Positions 1 through 8,800 of a stretch of 36,455 nt of DNA are shown here, in pieces. Source of the stretch: Gemmatimonadota bacterium (GTDB lineage Bacteria; Gemmatimonadota; Gemmatimonadetes; Longimicrobiales; Gaopeijiaceae); NCBI GenBank assembly GCA_012267505.1, contig JAAXGI010000261.1:1-36455 (forward strand), read 5' to 3'. The first letter of the stretch is position 1, and each line of letters opens with the position of its first letter. The notes below the pieces were generated by a model, which had not been told where the DNA came from, did no database searches, and saw only the letters and a list, made by a program, of their open reading frames with translations. The position numbers and the translations under genes were made by a program.

Positions 1-1965
1 GTCCTTGAACGGATCGCCGACCGTATCCCCGACGACCGCGGCCTTGTGGGCATCCGAGCCCTTGCCGCCGAGAGCCCCGGCCTCGATGGACTTCTTCGCG
101 TTGTCCCAGGCCCCCCCCGAATTCGCCATGAAGAGCGCCATCAGGACGCCAGTGACGAGAGCGCCGGCGAGCAGACCGCCGAGAGCCTCCACTCCGAGAA
201 GTGTACCTACGAGCAGCGGCGCCAGCACGGCAATGACGCCGGGCAGGATCATCTCGCGCAGTGCAGCGCGGGTCGAGATGTCGACGCAACGGGCGGAGTC
301 CGGCCGGCCCGTGCCCTCCATGATCCCCGGAATCTCACGGAACTGGCGGCGCACCTCCTCGACCATCCCCCCGGCCGCCCGGCCGACTGCCGTCATTGTA
401 AGGGCCGCCACGAGGAAGGGAAGCATCCCGCCCAGGAAGAGTCCGATCACGACGAGCGGATTAACGAGGTTGATGCCCGTCTCCTGAAGGCCGACGCTCG
501 CGGAGTATGCGGAGAAGAGTGCGAGCGCCGTGAGAGCGGCGGAGCCGATCGCAAATCCCTTCCCGATCGCGGCCGTCGTGTTCCCGATCGAGTCCAGCGA
601 GTCGGTGATCGAGCGCGTCTCAGCTCCGAGCCCGCCCATCTCGGCTAACCCGCCCGCATTGTCGGCGATCGGCCCATAGGCGTCCACTGACATCGTCGCG
701 CCGACGGTTGCAAGCATCCCGACCGCGGAGATTCCGATCCCGTAGAGGCCGGCCATGCTATAGGAAACGAAAATGGCGACGCCGATCAGCGCCACCGGGA
801 TTGCCGCCGAATTCATCCCAAGCGCGAGGCCGGCAATAATGTTCGTTGCAGCACCCGTCTCGCTCGCGCCCGCGATCCGCTTGATGGGCCGGCCCGCCGT
901 GTACCATTCGGTCACGAGCCCGATCGCGATCCCTACCAGCGTCCCGGCGAGGATCGCCCAGAAAGGACCAGTGGCCGGATAGAATCCGCCCGCAGGATCC
1001 GCGATCTCGAACCCCATTGACCGGACCACGAAGTACATGGTGACCAGGAGGATCCCGGCGGCGATGAAGGTGACGTTCCGCAGCGCGGCCGCGGGGTCCC
1101 TCCCTTCCAGCACCCGCATCATGCCGACCCCGACGAGGGATGCAACGAGACCGACCATCGCGGTGACGATCGGGAGGGCGACGGCTTCTAACATACTTGA
1201 TGCCAGCGTAGCCGAGGTGGCGCCGATGGCGATGGTCGCCACGATGGAGCCGACATACGACTCGAAAATGTCCGCTCCCATGCCGGCCACATCGCCGACG
1301 TTGTCGCCCACGTTGTCGGCGATCGTAGCCGGGTTGCGGGGATCGTCTTCGGGGATTCCGGCTTCGACCTTGCCCACGAGGTCAGCGCCGACATCCGCGG
1401 CCTTCGTGAAGATCCCACCGCCGACCCGGGCGAAGAGAGCGATGGATGACGCGCCCATGGCGAATCCGGCGATGACCTCCGAGAACCGCGGGAGGTCTCC
1501 GGCACCGCCGCCTCCGACCACGAGGTAGAAGACTCCGATTCCTATAAGCCCTAGGGAAGCGACCGCCAGGCCCATAACGGCGGCCCCGAAAAAGGAGACC
1601 CGCAACGCCTTTCGCTGCCCCTCCGTGCTCGCCGCATACGCGGTGCGCACGTTGGCCCGGGTGGCCGCCTTCATTCCGATGAAACCGGCGAGACCCGAGC
1701 TGATCGCACCTGCCAAGTAGGCCACGGCCGTGCCCGTCCCGATCCCGAGTGCGAGCAGCATCGCCACGACCGCGACGAATACCGCGAGCATCGAGTTCTC
1801 CCGGCGGAGGAAAGCCATCGCCCCGTCGTGGATCTGATCTGCGAGATCCACAAGCTCCTGCTGTCCCGGCGGCTGCCTCCGGACGTAGCCGAATATGGCA
1901 AGGGCAATGCCCAGTCCCGCGGCCCCGAGAAACGACGCTCCCACTGAGAGACCCACTCCATTCAT
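1..1965 (-). CDS. hppA: Membrane-bound ion-pumping pyrophosphatase, K+-dependent type (C-terminus beyond window)
   Basis: Integral membrane pyrophosphatase that couples hydrolysis of PPi to H+ (or Na+) export. The frame stays open from ATG 1965 to base 1, giving 655 visible residues of a family usually near 700. Visible hallmarks are the substrate motif [11 protein letters not shown] followed by [20 protein letters not shown], a later [19 protein letters not shown] segment, and [19 protein letters not shown] at the cut end. Alanine after GNTT (GNTTAA rather than GNTTK) marks the K+-dependent subfamily in established alignments. Whether the pump moves H+ or Na+ cannot be decided by eye. The N-terminus is a hydrophobic helix ([19 protein letters not shown]). 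It starts 11 nt after the pth stop with a GCGAGG ribosome site, so it is the last visible gene of the prs operon. An ATG at 1961 opens a different, shadow frame. Confidence 0.95.
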   Translation of the reverse strand, partial: MNGVGLSVGASFLGAAGLGIALAIFGYVRRQPPGQQELVDLADQIHDGAMAFLRRENSMLAVFVAVVAMLLALGIGTGTAVAYLAGAISSGLAGFIGMKAATRANVRTAYAASTEGQRKALRVSFFGAAVMGLAVASLGLIGIGVFYLVVGGGGAGDLPRFSEVIAGFAMGASSIALFARVGGGIFTKAADVGADLVGKVEAGIPEDDPRNPATIADNVGDNVGDVAGMGADIFESYVGSIVATIAIGATSATLASSMLEAVALPIVTAMVGLVASLVGVGMMRVLEGRDPAAALRNVTFIAAGILLVTMYFVVRSMGFEIADPAGGFYPATGPFWAILAGTLVGIAIGLVTEWYTAGRPIKRIAGASETGAATNIIAGLALGMNSAAIPVALIGVAIFVSYSMAGLYGIGISAVGMLATVGATMSVDAYGPIADNAGGLAEMGGLGAETRSITDSLDSIGNTTAAIGKGFAIGSAALTALALFSAYSASVGLQETGINLVNPLVVIGLFLGGMLPFLVAALTMTAVGRAAGGMVEEVRRQFREIPGIMEGTGRPDSARCVDISTRAALREMILPGVIAVLAPLLVGTLLGVEALGGLLAGALVTGVLMALFMANSGGAWDNAKKSIEAGALGGKGSDAHKAAVVGDTVGDPFKD

Positions 1966-1976
1966 GATCAACCTCG

Positions 1977-2540
1977 CTAGCGGTTGTATTCGTTCATGGC
2001 CGCGCCGATGCCCTCTCGGATCCAGAGCCCGACCGCCCCGGTTAGCGCCGGGAGGAGCGTCAGGATCCGGTCCTCATCCTCCGCCGCCATGTCGGAAAGC
2101 ACCCACTCCTTCAGGCGGCATCCCTCGGGCGGCACACCCACGCCAATGCGGAGCCGGGGATACCGGACGGTGCCCAGAACGGACGCGACCGATGCAAGCC
2201 CGTTGTGTCCGCCCGCTCTCCCCCGCGCACGAAAACGCATCCGCCCGACGGGGAGCGCCGCGTCGTCGACCACGACGAGGAGATCCGTCGTAACGTCGAT
2301 GCACTCGCGCACGACGAGGGGCAGAATCCCGGCCCCGCTCAGGTTCATATAGGTAGTCGGCTTGAGGAGCAGCACCTCGGCGCCATCCACCTCGCCCCGG
2401 CTGACGAGGGCGCGTCCGTCGGTTCCGAAGCTGCCGAAACCCCAGTCATAGGCGAGGCGGTCCACCACCCACCACCCCAGGTTGTGCCGGTTCCCCTGGT
2501 ATGTCGGCCCAGGATTTCCCAAGCCAGCCACAAGTTTCAC
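1977..2540 (-). CDS. pth: Peptidyl-tRNA hydrolase
   Basis: Cytosolic enzyme that cleaves the ester bond of peptidyl-tRNA released from stalled ribosomes and recycles tRNA. The 187-residue length is normal for bacterial Pth. Visible signatures are GLGNPGPTY at residues 6-14 with Asn9, catalytic His19 in [16 protein letters not shown] with Asn66, the VVVDD pair (Asp92/Asp93), and GGHNG with Asn113. The usual Thr before the catalytic RHN is Asn here, a mild variation. It lies 33 nt downstream of rplY and 11 nt upstream of hppA on the same strand, so co-transcription is likely. The rplY-pth order is common in bacteria. Confidence 0.97.
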   Translation of the reverse strand: MKLVAGLGNPGPTYQGNRHNLGWWVVDRLAYDWGFGSFGTDGRALVSRGEVDGAEVLLLKPTTYMNLSGAGILPLVVRECIDVTTDLLVVVDDAALPVGRMRFRARGRAGGHNGLASVASVLGTVRYPRLRIGVGVPPEGCRLKEWVLSDMAAEDEDRILTLLPALTGAVGLWIREGIGAAMNEYNR

Positions 2541-2573
2541 CCCGGCGCGTCCCGTTGGTGCGAGAACGGCGCT

Positions 2574-3230
2574 CTAGCCGGTCGTTTCCCCGCCCGACCC
2601 GGCCTCCGTGTCCACCTCCATCTCCTCGTCCGCATCCGCATCCTCCGCCTCCTCGTCGGCAGCTGACACCGCCGGCGCGAGTATCGTGCAGAGCATACGC
2701 TCGCTGTCCAGCATGACTTCGACGCCTTCCGGAAGCACAAGATCCCCGATTCGAACCGCCCCGCCCATCTCCAGCTCGCTCACATCCAGCCGGAGTGTCT
2801 CCGGAATGTCCTTCGGGAGGCAGCGGACGGGGATCTGGTGCATCGAGTACTCAAGGATACCACCCGCCCTGACGCCCGCCGGAGTGCCTTCGAGGTGGAG
2901 GGGGATTTCGAGTTCGACCGTTACTCCAGACCGGATCCGCAGGAAGTCGACGTGGAGCACCTCGGGCCGCGCCGGATGCGTCTGGATCTCACGCACAAGC
3001 GTCGGGACGGAGGCGTCCTGGCCCGCGATCTCCAGGTTGATGATCGTGTTCTCCACCGAGATGGAGCGGAAGAGGTGTATCGCGTCGTGGGTGTCCAGCG
3101 CAATTGACACCGGATCGCCGCCCGCCCCGTAGACCACGGCCGGGAGCCGACCCCGCGCCCGGAGCTTGCGCGCCACACCCTTGCCCCGGCCCCTACGGTG
3201 CTCCGCCTTGAGCGTCACCTGCGTCGCCAT
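2574..3230 (-). CDS. rplY: 50S ribosomal protein L25/general stress protein Ctc
   Basis: Binds 5S rRNA in the large ribosomal subunit. The 218-residue protein has the two-domain Ctc form: an N-terminal L25 domain (about 1-95, with RARGRLPAVVYGAGGDPVSI and the HVDFLRI edge) and a C-terminal TL5-type beta domain (about 100-185, with LEGTPAGVRAGGILEY and CLPKDIPE). It ends in a very acidic tail of about 30 residues (DEEAEDADADEEMEVDTEA), usual for this form. It sits between prs (46 nt upstream) and pth (33 nt downstream), the classic prs-ctc-pth cluster. Starts at ATG 3230. Confidence 0.96.
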   Translation of the reverse strand: MATQVTLKAEHRRGRGKGVARKLRARGRLPAVVYGAGGDPVSIALDTHDAIHLFRSISVENTIINLEIAGQDASVPTLVREIQTHPARPEVLHVDFLRIRSGVTVELEIPLHLEGTPAGVRAGGILEYSMHQIPVRCLPKDIPETLRLDVSELEMGGAVRIGDLVLPEGVEVMLDSERMLCTILAPAVSAADEEAEDADADEEMEVDTEAGSGGETTG

Positions 3231-3276
3231 GATTCCGACCTCACGTCAGGGGCCGCACTGGGCCCGTAGTTCGGGC

Positions 3277-4245
3277 TCAGCCGCCCACCGCCGGGGCGTC
3301 GAAGAGCGCACTGACCGATTCGTTCGAGTGGATGTACTGGATTGCCCGCGCGAGGAGCGGCGCTACGGAGAGCACCTTGAGCGCCGGGAAGCTCCGCTCC
3401 CGGGGGACCGGGATCGTGTTGGTGACGACGAGCTGCGTGAGGGGTGCCAGATCCAGCCTCCGGGGTGCTTCGCCTGACAGGAGGGCGTGGGTGGCACACG
3501 CATAGACGCTCGCGGCCCCGCGCTCCTTCAGTGCGTAGACGGCCGAAGTGATCGTGCCTGCCGTGTCGATCATGTCGTCAGTGATGAGGCAGTCTCGCCC
3601 CTCGACATCCCCCACCACGTTCAGGACCTCCGACTGGTTCGGTGCCGGCCGCCTCTTGTCGATGATCGCAAAGCTTCCGCTCAGGCGCCGCGCGAAGCCG
3701 CGCGCCATCTTCGCGGAGCCCACGTCGGGCGCTACGACGACCAGATCCTTCAGGCCCTTGTCGACGAAGTACCGGGTCAGTACGGGCATCGCGTAGAGGT
3801 GGTCAACTGGGATATCGAAGAAGCCCTGTATCTGATGCTGATGGAAGTCGACACCCAGAACCCGGTCCGCCCCGGCAGTCACGATGAGGTTCGCCGTCAA
3901 TTTCGCGCCGATCGCCACCCGCGGCTGATCCTTCCGGTCCTGGCGGCTGTAGCCGAAATAGGGAACCACCGCAGTGACGCGCGCGGCCGATGCCCGCTTC
4001 GCCGCGTCGATCAGCAGGAGGAGTTCCATGATATTGTCCGACGGCGGGATTGTCGGCTGAATAATGACGACATCCCGGCCGCGGGCATTCCGGTTGATAC
4101 GGACGAAGATCTCACCGTCGGCGAAATCGTGGATGGACGCGCCGCCCACGGACTTGCCGAGTCTCGCGCCGATCTCCTCGGCGAGTCGACGATTGGCCCG
4201 TCCGGAGAGGAGAAGAAGAGGGCCCCGCCCCTGGATCTCTTCCAT
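3277..4245 (-). CDS. prs: Ribose-phosphate pyrophosphokinase (PRPP synthase)
   Basis: Transfers pyrophosphate from ATP to ribose-5-phosphate, making PRPP for nucleotide, His, Trp and NAD synthesis. The 322-residue length is typical of class I enzymes. Motifs seen: DFADGEIFVRI, QPTIPPSDNIMELLLLIDAAKRA, the flexible loop YSRQDRKDQPR, the GVDFHQHQIQGFFDIPVDHL metal and binding segment, and the PRPP loop DDMIDTAGT. The start ATG at 4245 has a GGGAG ribosome site about 5 nt upstream and a promoter candidate about 40 nt upstream. It is the first visible gene of a minus-strand operon with rplY, pth and hppA. The sequence is intact. Confidence 0.97.
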   Translation of the reverse strand: MEEIQGRGPLLLLSGRANRRLAEEIGARLGKSVGGASIHDFADGEIFVRINRNARGRDVVIIQPTIPPSDNIMELLLLIDAAKRASAARVTAVVPYFGYSRQDRKDQPRVAIGAKLTANLIVTAGADRVLGVDFHQHQIQGFFDIPVDHLYAMPVLTRYFVDKGLKDLVVVAPDVGSAKMARGFARRLSGSFAIIDKRRPAPNQSEVLNVVGDVEGRDCLITDDMIDTAGTITSAVYALKERGAASVYACATHALLSGEAPRRLDLAPLTQLVVTNTIPVPRERSFPALKVLSVAPLLARAIQYIHSNESVSALFDAPAVGG

Positions 4246-4285
4246 TGCTCCCGCTGGTCAGATCGTGACCCCAAAATAGCCAATG

Positions 4286-4314
4286 AACCTAGAGTTGGCT
4301 TGGGAAAGCGTCAA
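4286..4314 (-). promoter_or_regulatory. Candidate sigma-70 promoter of the prs operon
   Basis: On the minus strand a TTGACG -35 box (4314-4309) is separated by 17 nt from a weak TAGGTT -10 box (4291-4286). Start of transcription would be near 4279, giving a leader of about 35 nt before the prs ATG at 4245. The -35 matches the consensus in five of six bases and the -10 in only three. Position and spacing fit; strength is uncertain. Confidence 0.4.
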
Positions 4315-4523
4315 CGGCCAACCGGCGTTGTCCAGGACGCCAATGAACTTGTCCGGTCGTCCCGGATAAAGCCCGTCGGATCTCCGCGCGGTGCCCCGGT
4401 AGGCGACGCGACCGAGAGGAACAATGGCCGGTCGCGGACGGACGGCGGATCGTGCGACGTCGGGCGGGCCGATATGGTGAGGCCCAATCCCGAGACGACC
4501 ATCCATCTGGCGAGAGGGAGGAT

Positions 4524-6105
4524 GTGGGGAAGCCCGTCTGTTTCGTCGTTGTTTTCGCGTGCCTCATCGGCGTGGGCAACAGCCCCGCTGTCGCTCAGTT
4601 CCAGAACGTGGGCTCGATCGACTTCCCGACCTCCGAGACCGGCCAGGCACAGCAGCACTTTCTGCGCGGCGTCGCGATCCTGCACAGTTTTTGGGTGGAA
4701 CCAGGCCATCGAGCAGTTCCGGGCGGCCCAAGAGCTCTCTCCCGACTTCGCGCTCGCCTACTGGGGCGAGTCGCTTTCGTACAACCACCCCCTCAATTTG
4801 CAGATGGACCCCGGGGAGCCGCGCAGGGTGCTCGAACGGCTGGGAGCGACGAGAGAGGAGCGGCTGGCGAAGACTCCGACGGACCGCGAGAAGGGATTCC
4901 TACAGGCTGTCGAAGTCCTCTGGGGCGAAGGCGACCAAGAGGTGCGACGCGTCGGACACATGGAGGCGATGCGTGACCTCTACGAACGCTATCCCGAGGA
5001 TCCCGAGGTGGCAGCGTTCTACGCGCTCTCGATGCTCGGGGCGGTGCGGGCGACCGGCGACCTGAGCCAGCGGCTCAACGTCCGGGCAGGCGCGATCACC
5101 CTCAGGCTTCTCGCCAGGCACCGCAGTCACCCCAGGGCCGCGCACTATACCATCCACGCCTTTGACGATCCTCTTCACGCGCCGCTCGCGCTTGAAGCGG
5201 CCGACCTCTTTGCTGGCATCGCGCCGGCGGTTTCCCACGCGCGACACATGCCGACGCACATCTTCATCCAGCACGGGATGTGGGACCGTGTCTCCGGAAA
5301 CAACCAGTCTGCCTACGACGCGGCACGCGAGCTCTGGAAACCCGGTGACGCCATGGGGGACGCGACCCACGCGCTGGACTGGGGACAGTACGGCGACCTG
5401 CAGCTCGGCGACTACGCGAAGGCGCATCTCTGGATCGAACGCATCGAGAGCATGGCTAGGGCGGGTTCCTAGAGGGCGGCCCCCGCCAGGAACGGGGTGA
5501 CAACCGCGCGGTCAACACCGTCGCGTTGCTCAAATCGCGATACATCGTCGAGGCGGAAGAGTGGAGCACCGCGCCCATCACAGGAGAATCCACCGCGAAT
5601 GAACTGCTCGCAGCCGCTCTCAGCGCATACCGGCTGGGCAACCATGAGGTACTCGCAGACGTCGAGGCCGAGCTCAGGGAACGCGACGGCAGCGGGAGTG
5701 CGGCGGTCGTCCGCAATCAAGTGAGCGCGCTGCTGCACGCGTCTCAGGGCAATATCGAGCGCGCATCGCGCTTCATGGACGACGCATCCGCCACTGTCGA
5801 GGCTGCGGCACCACCGCGCGGCGCGGCTTCGCCCAGCAAGCCGGTGCATGAACTTTACGGGGAGATCCTCCTCGATCTCGGCCGGCGGGATGAGGCGATC
5901 GAGAAGTTCGAGACCTCGCTTCTCCGGATGCCGCGGTGGGCCTGTTCACTCCTCGGGCTCGCGCGCGCCTCCGCCGCCGCCGCCGGAGAGTCCGGGAAGG
6001 CGAGCGAGGCCTACCGCGAGCTCACGCGGGTGTGGAGCAGACGCACCTCATTTCGACGGTTACCGCGAGGCCGAGCGCTACCTGGAGGCACACGCGGACG
6101 CGTAG
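4524..6105 (+). pseudogene. TPR-repeat secreted protein, interrupted by three frameshifts
   Basis: A secreted TPR-type protein can be followed across three reading-frame changes. Segment 1 (about 4524-4695) has a hydrophobic leader ending in SPAVAQFQ, then FPTSETGQAQQHFLRGVAILHSFW. Segment 2 (about 4695-5465) carries QAIEQFRAAQELSPDFALAY and the conserved HAFDDPLHAPLALEAADL and HARHMPTHIF blocks. Segment 3 (about 5465-6030) contains ALLKSRYIVEAEEW and a late TPR (GEILLDLGRRDEAIEKF). Segment 4 ends ...YREAERYLEAHADA at 6105. Shifts 1 and 3 behave as one extra base and shift 2 as one missing base. Shift 1 sits at a T5G3 run at 4686-4693. Outside the shifts no stops occur, so decay is recent or the indels are sequencing errors. 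The start is uncertain: GTG 4524 follows GGAGG too closely. Confidence 0.75.
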
Positions 6106-6292
6106 CGAAGCGGTACCGGAGCCGCGCTGGCCGGACCGCATGATGTATGATGATAAGCGGCCCGGCCAGGCGCGGGACGCTACGACCGGCGCGCGCCCTA
6201 CGGCGCGGGCCATCGCTCCTAGACTCTCCCAGGGGCGGGAGACCAGCTGGTCGAGACACGACCGCCGCAGGGTACCCGAACTCAGCGGATGC
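6106..6292. other. Intergenic region between convergent genes, with an imperfect hairpin
   Basis: The TPR gene ends at 6105 and the minus-strand hydrolase ends at 6293, so the region needs termination from both sides. GCGCTGGCCGG (6124-6134) pairs with CCGGCCAGGCGC (6162-6173), leaving one bulged base and a 27-nt loop. No T-run follows on either strand, so an intrinsic terminator is possible but not shown. Nothing else is recognised. Confidence 0.3.
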
Positions 6293-7147
6293 TTAGGGCG
6301 CCAGCTCCGCCGCGACCTCGTCGTAGAAACCCGGGATGCTCCGCTGCATGAAGAGTCCGTCTTCCTGCATCGTCCAGCTAAGCGCCTCGGTCCGGATCCG
6401 GGCCGGAGCCTCGTTTCTCGACATTCCGCCCCGGATGAGCTCGGCCATCCGCGCACGCACATCCTCCATTTGATTGCGGAACGCCACCACGTCGCTGCGG
6501 TCCATGACCGGGCCATGGCCGGGGATCGCCATGTCGAAATCGAGGGCGAGGATGTTGTTCAGCGTCGAGACCCACCCGCTGCTGCTCCCCCCATTCGCGT
6601 AGTCGATGAACGGAGCGATGGCGTGAAGCAGGTCGCCGCCATGGACCGTCTCGAGGTCGGGGAAGTAGATGAGAGCATCACCGTTGGTGTGCCCCGTGCC
6701 CATGTGAAAGGCGCGCACCTCGACACCGGCGAGATAGACGGCCGTCTCGTGGGTGAACACCACGCGGGGCGGCGCATCCTGATTGCCCCTCAGCATGTTG
6801 TCCCTGGCGTTCTGGTGAGCGATGATCTCGGCGATCTCGATGTAGGAGGCGTTGCCTCCGGTGTGGTCGCCGTGATGGTGGGTGTTGAGGACGTACCGGA
6901 CCGGCTGGGCACTGACCTGGCTGACGAGTTCCTGGATCGCGTCAAAGTTCTGCGGGAACTTGTCGTCCACCAGGATCACGCCCTCGTCAGTGACACGGAC
7001 GCCAACGTTTCCGCCCGGGCCAAAGATCACGTAGAGCCCGTCCTTCACCATCTCGATGGAGAGTTCGTCCTGCGCCTCCACCGCAACCGCCCCGGGACAG
7101 AGCACCACCCCGGCGATGAGCGCTCCCTGCAAGGTCATCCGCAACAC
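6293..7147 (-). CDS. Secreted metallo-beta-lactamase-fold hydrolase
   Basis: Binuclear zinc hydrolase of the MBL superfamily. In the longest open form (from 7177), the zinc motif THHHGDH gives His100, His102, Asp104 and His105. Further ligands are His163 in GTGHTNGD, Asp182 in HGGDLL and His221 in PGHGP, so the full two-metal set is present. I prefer GTG 7147 as the start because GGGAGG lies about 4 nt upstream. It leads straight into a hydrophobic signal peptide (TLQGALIAGVVLCPGAVAVEAQ), so the mature protein is periplasmic. ATG 7138 is an alternative start. The fold alone does not distinguish a beta-lactamase from other hydrolases; with no B1/B3-specific context I leave the substrate open. 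It lies 69 nt downstream of the 7217-8374 gene on the same strand and may be co-transcribed. Confidence 0.85.
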   Translation of the reverse strand: MLRMTLQGALIAGVVLCPGAVAVEAQDELSIEMVKDGLYVIFGPGGNVGVRVTDEGVILVDDKFPQNFDAIQELVSQVSAQPVRYVLNTHHHGDHTGGNASYIEIAEIIAHQNARDNMLRGNQDAPPRVVFTHETAVYLAGVEVRAFHMGTGHTNGDALIYFPDLETVHGGDLLHAIAPFIDYANGGSSSGWVSTLNNILALDFDMAIPGHGPVMDRSDVVAFRNQMEDVRARMAELIRGGMSRNEAPARIRTEALSWTMQEDGLFMQRSIPGFYDEVAAELAP

Positions 7148-7216
7148 GGTTCCTCCCGCCCCTGCGGGGCAGCGCAAGTAATACTGCGGTTTCAGGTGCG
7201 GCAGGGCCGACCCCTT

Positions 7217-8374
7217 CTACGGCCCGGGTCTCGGCCCCAGTCCCAAGAAGGTGAACTTCTGGACCCGCCGGTTGACGGGCTCAAGCGGCGTCACCTCGGT
7301 AACGTACAGATTCCCCCGTGAATCCACATCCATGTGGTGCAGCGTGCCGAATTCCCCGGGCGCCGAGCCCCACTCCCCGAAGGAGTAGAGGATCTCGAGT
7401 GTCTCGCGCTCGAGAACCATCACGCGCGCCTCGCTCCGGTTGCCGACGTAGAGGAAGCGCTGGCCGGGATCGGAGGAGAACGCCGTGCTGGCCGCGGTCG
7501 TCCCGTTCCCGCATTCTGGGAGCAGACATCCGCGACCGATGAACACCTGGTCAAGGTACTCACCCGCAGTCGTGAAGACCTGCACGCGCTTGCCTCCTCG
7601 GTCCGACACATACACTCGCCCGTCGTCGGAGACCTTGGCCGCATGCACGGGCGGCACGAAGACGGGCGGCCCGCGACCCTCCTGCTCGAGCGCCCACGCC
7701 GGATCCGGCTCCACATCCTGCGGCGCTTCCCCGAAGGCCCCCCACATCCGCCTGAACTCGCCCGTCGCGGCGTCGAGCACGATAACCCGCTGGTTGCCAT
7801 ATCCATCCGCCACGTAGAGCTCGTTCGTCGGCGGGTGGACCCAGACGTCGGCCGGGCGCCCGAAGCTTCGGGTGTCCCCGCTGCCCTGACTCTCACCCGG
7901 AATCCCGATCCGCATCACGAAGCCGCCGTCCATCGTGAACTTGAGCACCTGATCGACCGGTCCGTTGCCTCCCACCCAGACGTAGTCGTTGTGGTCGACG
8001 AAGATCCCGTGCTCGGACTCGGGCCACTCGTAGCCGGATCCCGACGCGCCGCCCCATCCCTGCACGAGGTTCCCCTCGGGATCGAACTCGAGGACAGCGG
8101 GCGCGGCCATGCCCGCCTCCTCCGGCCCGAGCGAGGCGGGCCGATGAAGCACCCAGACGTGGTCCTGGCGGTCCACCGCGACGCTTGCCACCACCCCGAG
8201 GACCCAGCCTTCCGGAAGCGTGGGCCACTCGGACGCGACCTCGAAGAGCGGTACTTCGTCCTGCACGGCTGCACTCCCGCCGGGATGGACCACACGGTCC
8301 GCATCCCCGCCGAATGGGATGACGAGGGGGAGAGCCACGAGGAGCCCCGCCCCGATCCGAAGCGCCCGGGTCAT
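7217..8374 (-). CDS. Secreted NHL beta-propeller resembling peptidyl-alpha-hydroxyglycine amidating lyase (PAL)
   Basis: Secreted six-bladed propeller of 385 residues. Start ATG 8374 is chosen because AGGGAGG precedes it by 6 nt and a signal peptide follows (MTRALRIGAGLLVALPLVIP); the frame is open 92 codons further upstream. NHL-type blades recur as VAVDRQDHVWVLHRP, HGIFVDHNDYVWVGG, LYVADGYGNQRVIVLD, VHAAKVSDDGRVYVSDR and HHMDVDSRGNLYVTE. Against the remembered rat PAL catalytic domain, the zinc histidines match His122, His244 and His346/347. Catalytic Tyr matches Tyr192 in DGYGNQR, and the Arg pair matches Arg78 and Arg259. PAL releases glyoxylate from peptidyl-alpha-hydroxyglycine to leave an amidated peptide; whether this protein does so is inference. 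A non-enzymatic propeller is the alternative. Divergent from a paralogue at 8801. Confidence 0.8.
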   Translation of the reverse strand: MTRALRIGAGLLVALPLVIPFGGDADRVVHPGGSAAVQDEVPLFEVASEWPTLPEGWVLGVVASVAVDRQDHVWVLHRPASLGPEEAGMAAPAVLEFDPEGNLVQGWGGASGSGYEWPESEHGIFVDHNDYVWVGGNGPVDQVLKFTMDGGFVMRIGIPGESQGSGDTRSFGRPADVWVHPPTNELYVADGYGNQRVIVLDAATGEFRRMWGAFGEAPQDVEPDPAWALEQEGRGPPVFVPPVHAAKVSDDGRVYVSDRGGKRVQVFTTAGEYLDQVFIGRGCLLPECGNGTTAASTAFSSDPGQRFLYVGNRSEARVMVLERETLEILYSFGEWGSAPGEFGTLHHMDVDSRGNLYVTEVTPLEPVNRRVQKFTFLGLGPRPGP

Positions 8375-8800
8375 GTTGACCTCCCTTGCCTGTGTACGGG
8401 TCGGGCCGGGGCCGGCTCCTCCGGTGTTCCGGTCCGCCGCCGCATGCGGAGAGGGTGACATCTTGGTTTTCTTGGCGGTGCGGGGCAACGACTGCCAGCG
8501 CGCCGTCCGGACCGCCACGGGTGCCGATCTTCGCCGCCCCGACCTGCGAACGATCGCCGTCGGCTGCGTCTCCGCAACCGATTCCGATGTTGACGGGACG
8601 CGATCCGCAATTGGGGATTCCGGCTGATCTGCTCCGCCTTGGAGGCGCATGGCTCAGCTCCCGCGCTCCGGCGGTGTCGCCGGAGCAGACTGGATCTGGC
8701 GCCTCATCTCCCGCCCGTCTATTCTGGCCAAGCTGTCGAGCCACCCGTCCCTCGGGGCCGCCAGCTCCCGACTGCTCTCTGTCCAAGAGGAGAATCTGTC
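8375..8800. other. Divergent intergenic region between two propeller genes
   Basis: This 426-nt stretch separates two outward-reading propeller genes and must hold both promoters. Open frames run through it on both strands but lack protein-like composition or good ribosome sites, except the sites next to 8374 and 8801. A TTGACG near 8590 on the plus strand has no convincing -10 partner. No repeat or RNA gene was recognised. Confidence 0.5.

Noticed and set aside
3487-4500. Upstream part of the long plus-strand frame that ends at 5472
   Set aside because: This part is antisense to prs. Only the part after about 4695 encodes TPR protein, so the long ORF joins a shadow to a real fragment.
4680-4700. 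Programmed ribosomal frameshift in the TPR gene at the T5G3 run
   Set aside because: Two further shifts of different sign occur in the same gene, and there is no classical slippery heptamer with a following structure; decay or sequencing error is simpler.
6293-7147. Calling the MBL-fold protein an antibiotic-resistance beta-lactamase
   Set aside because: The zinc ligands are shared by the whole superfamily; nothing in the context indicates beta-lactam hydrolysis.
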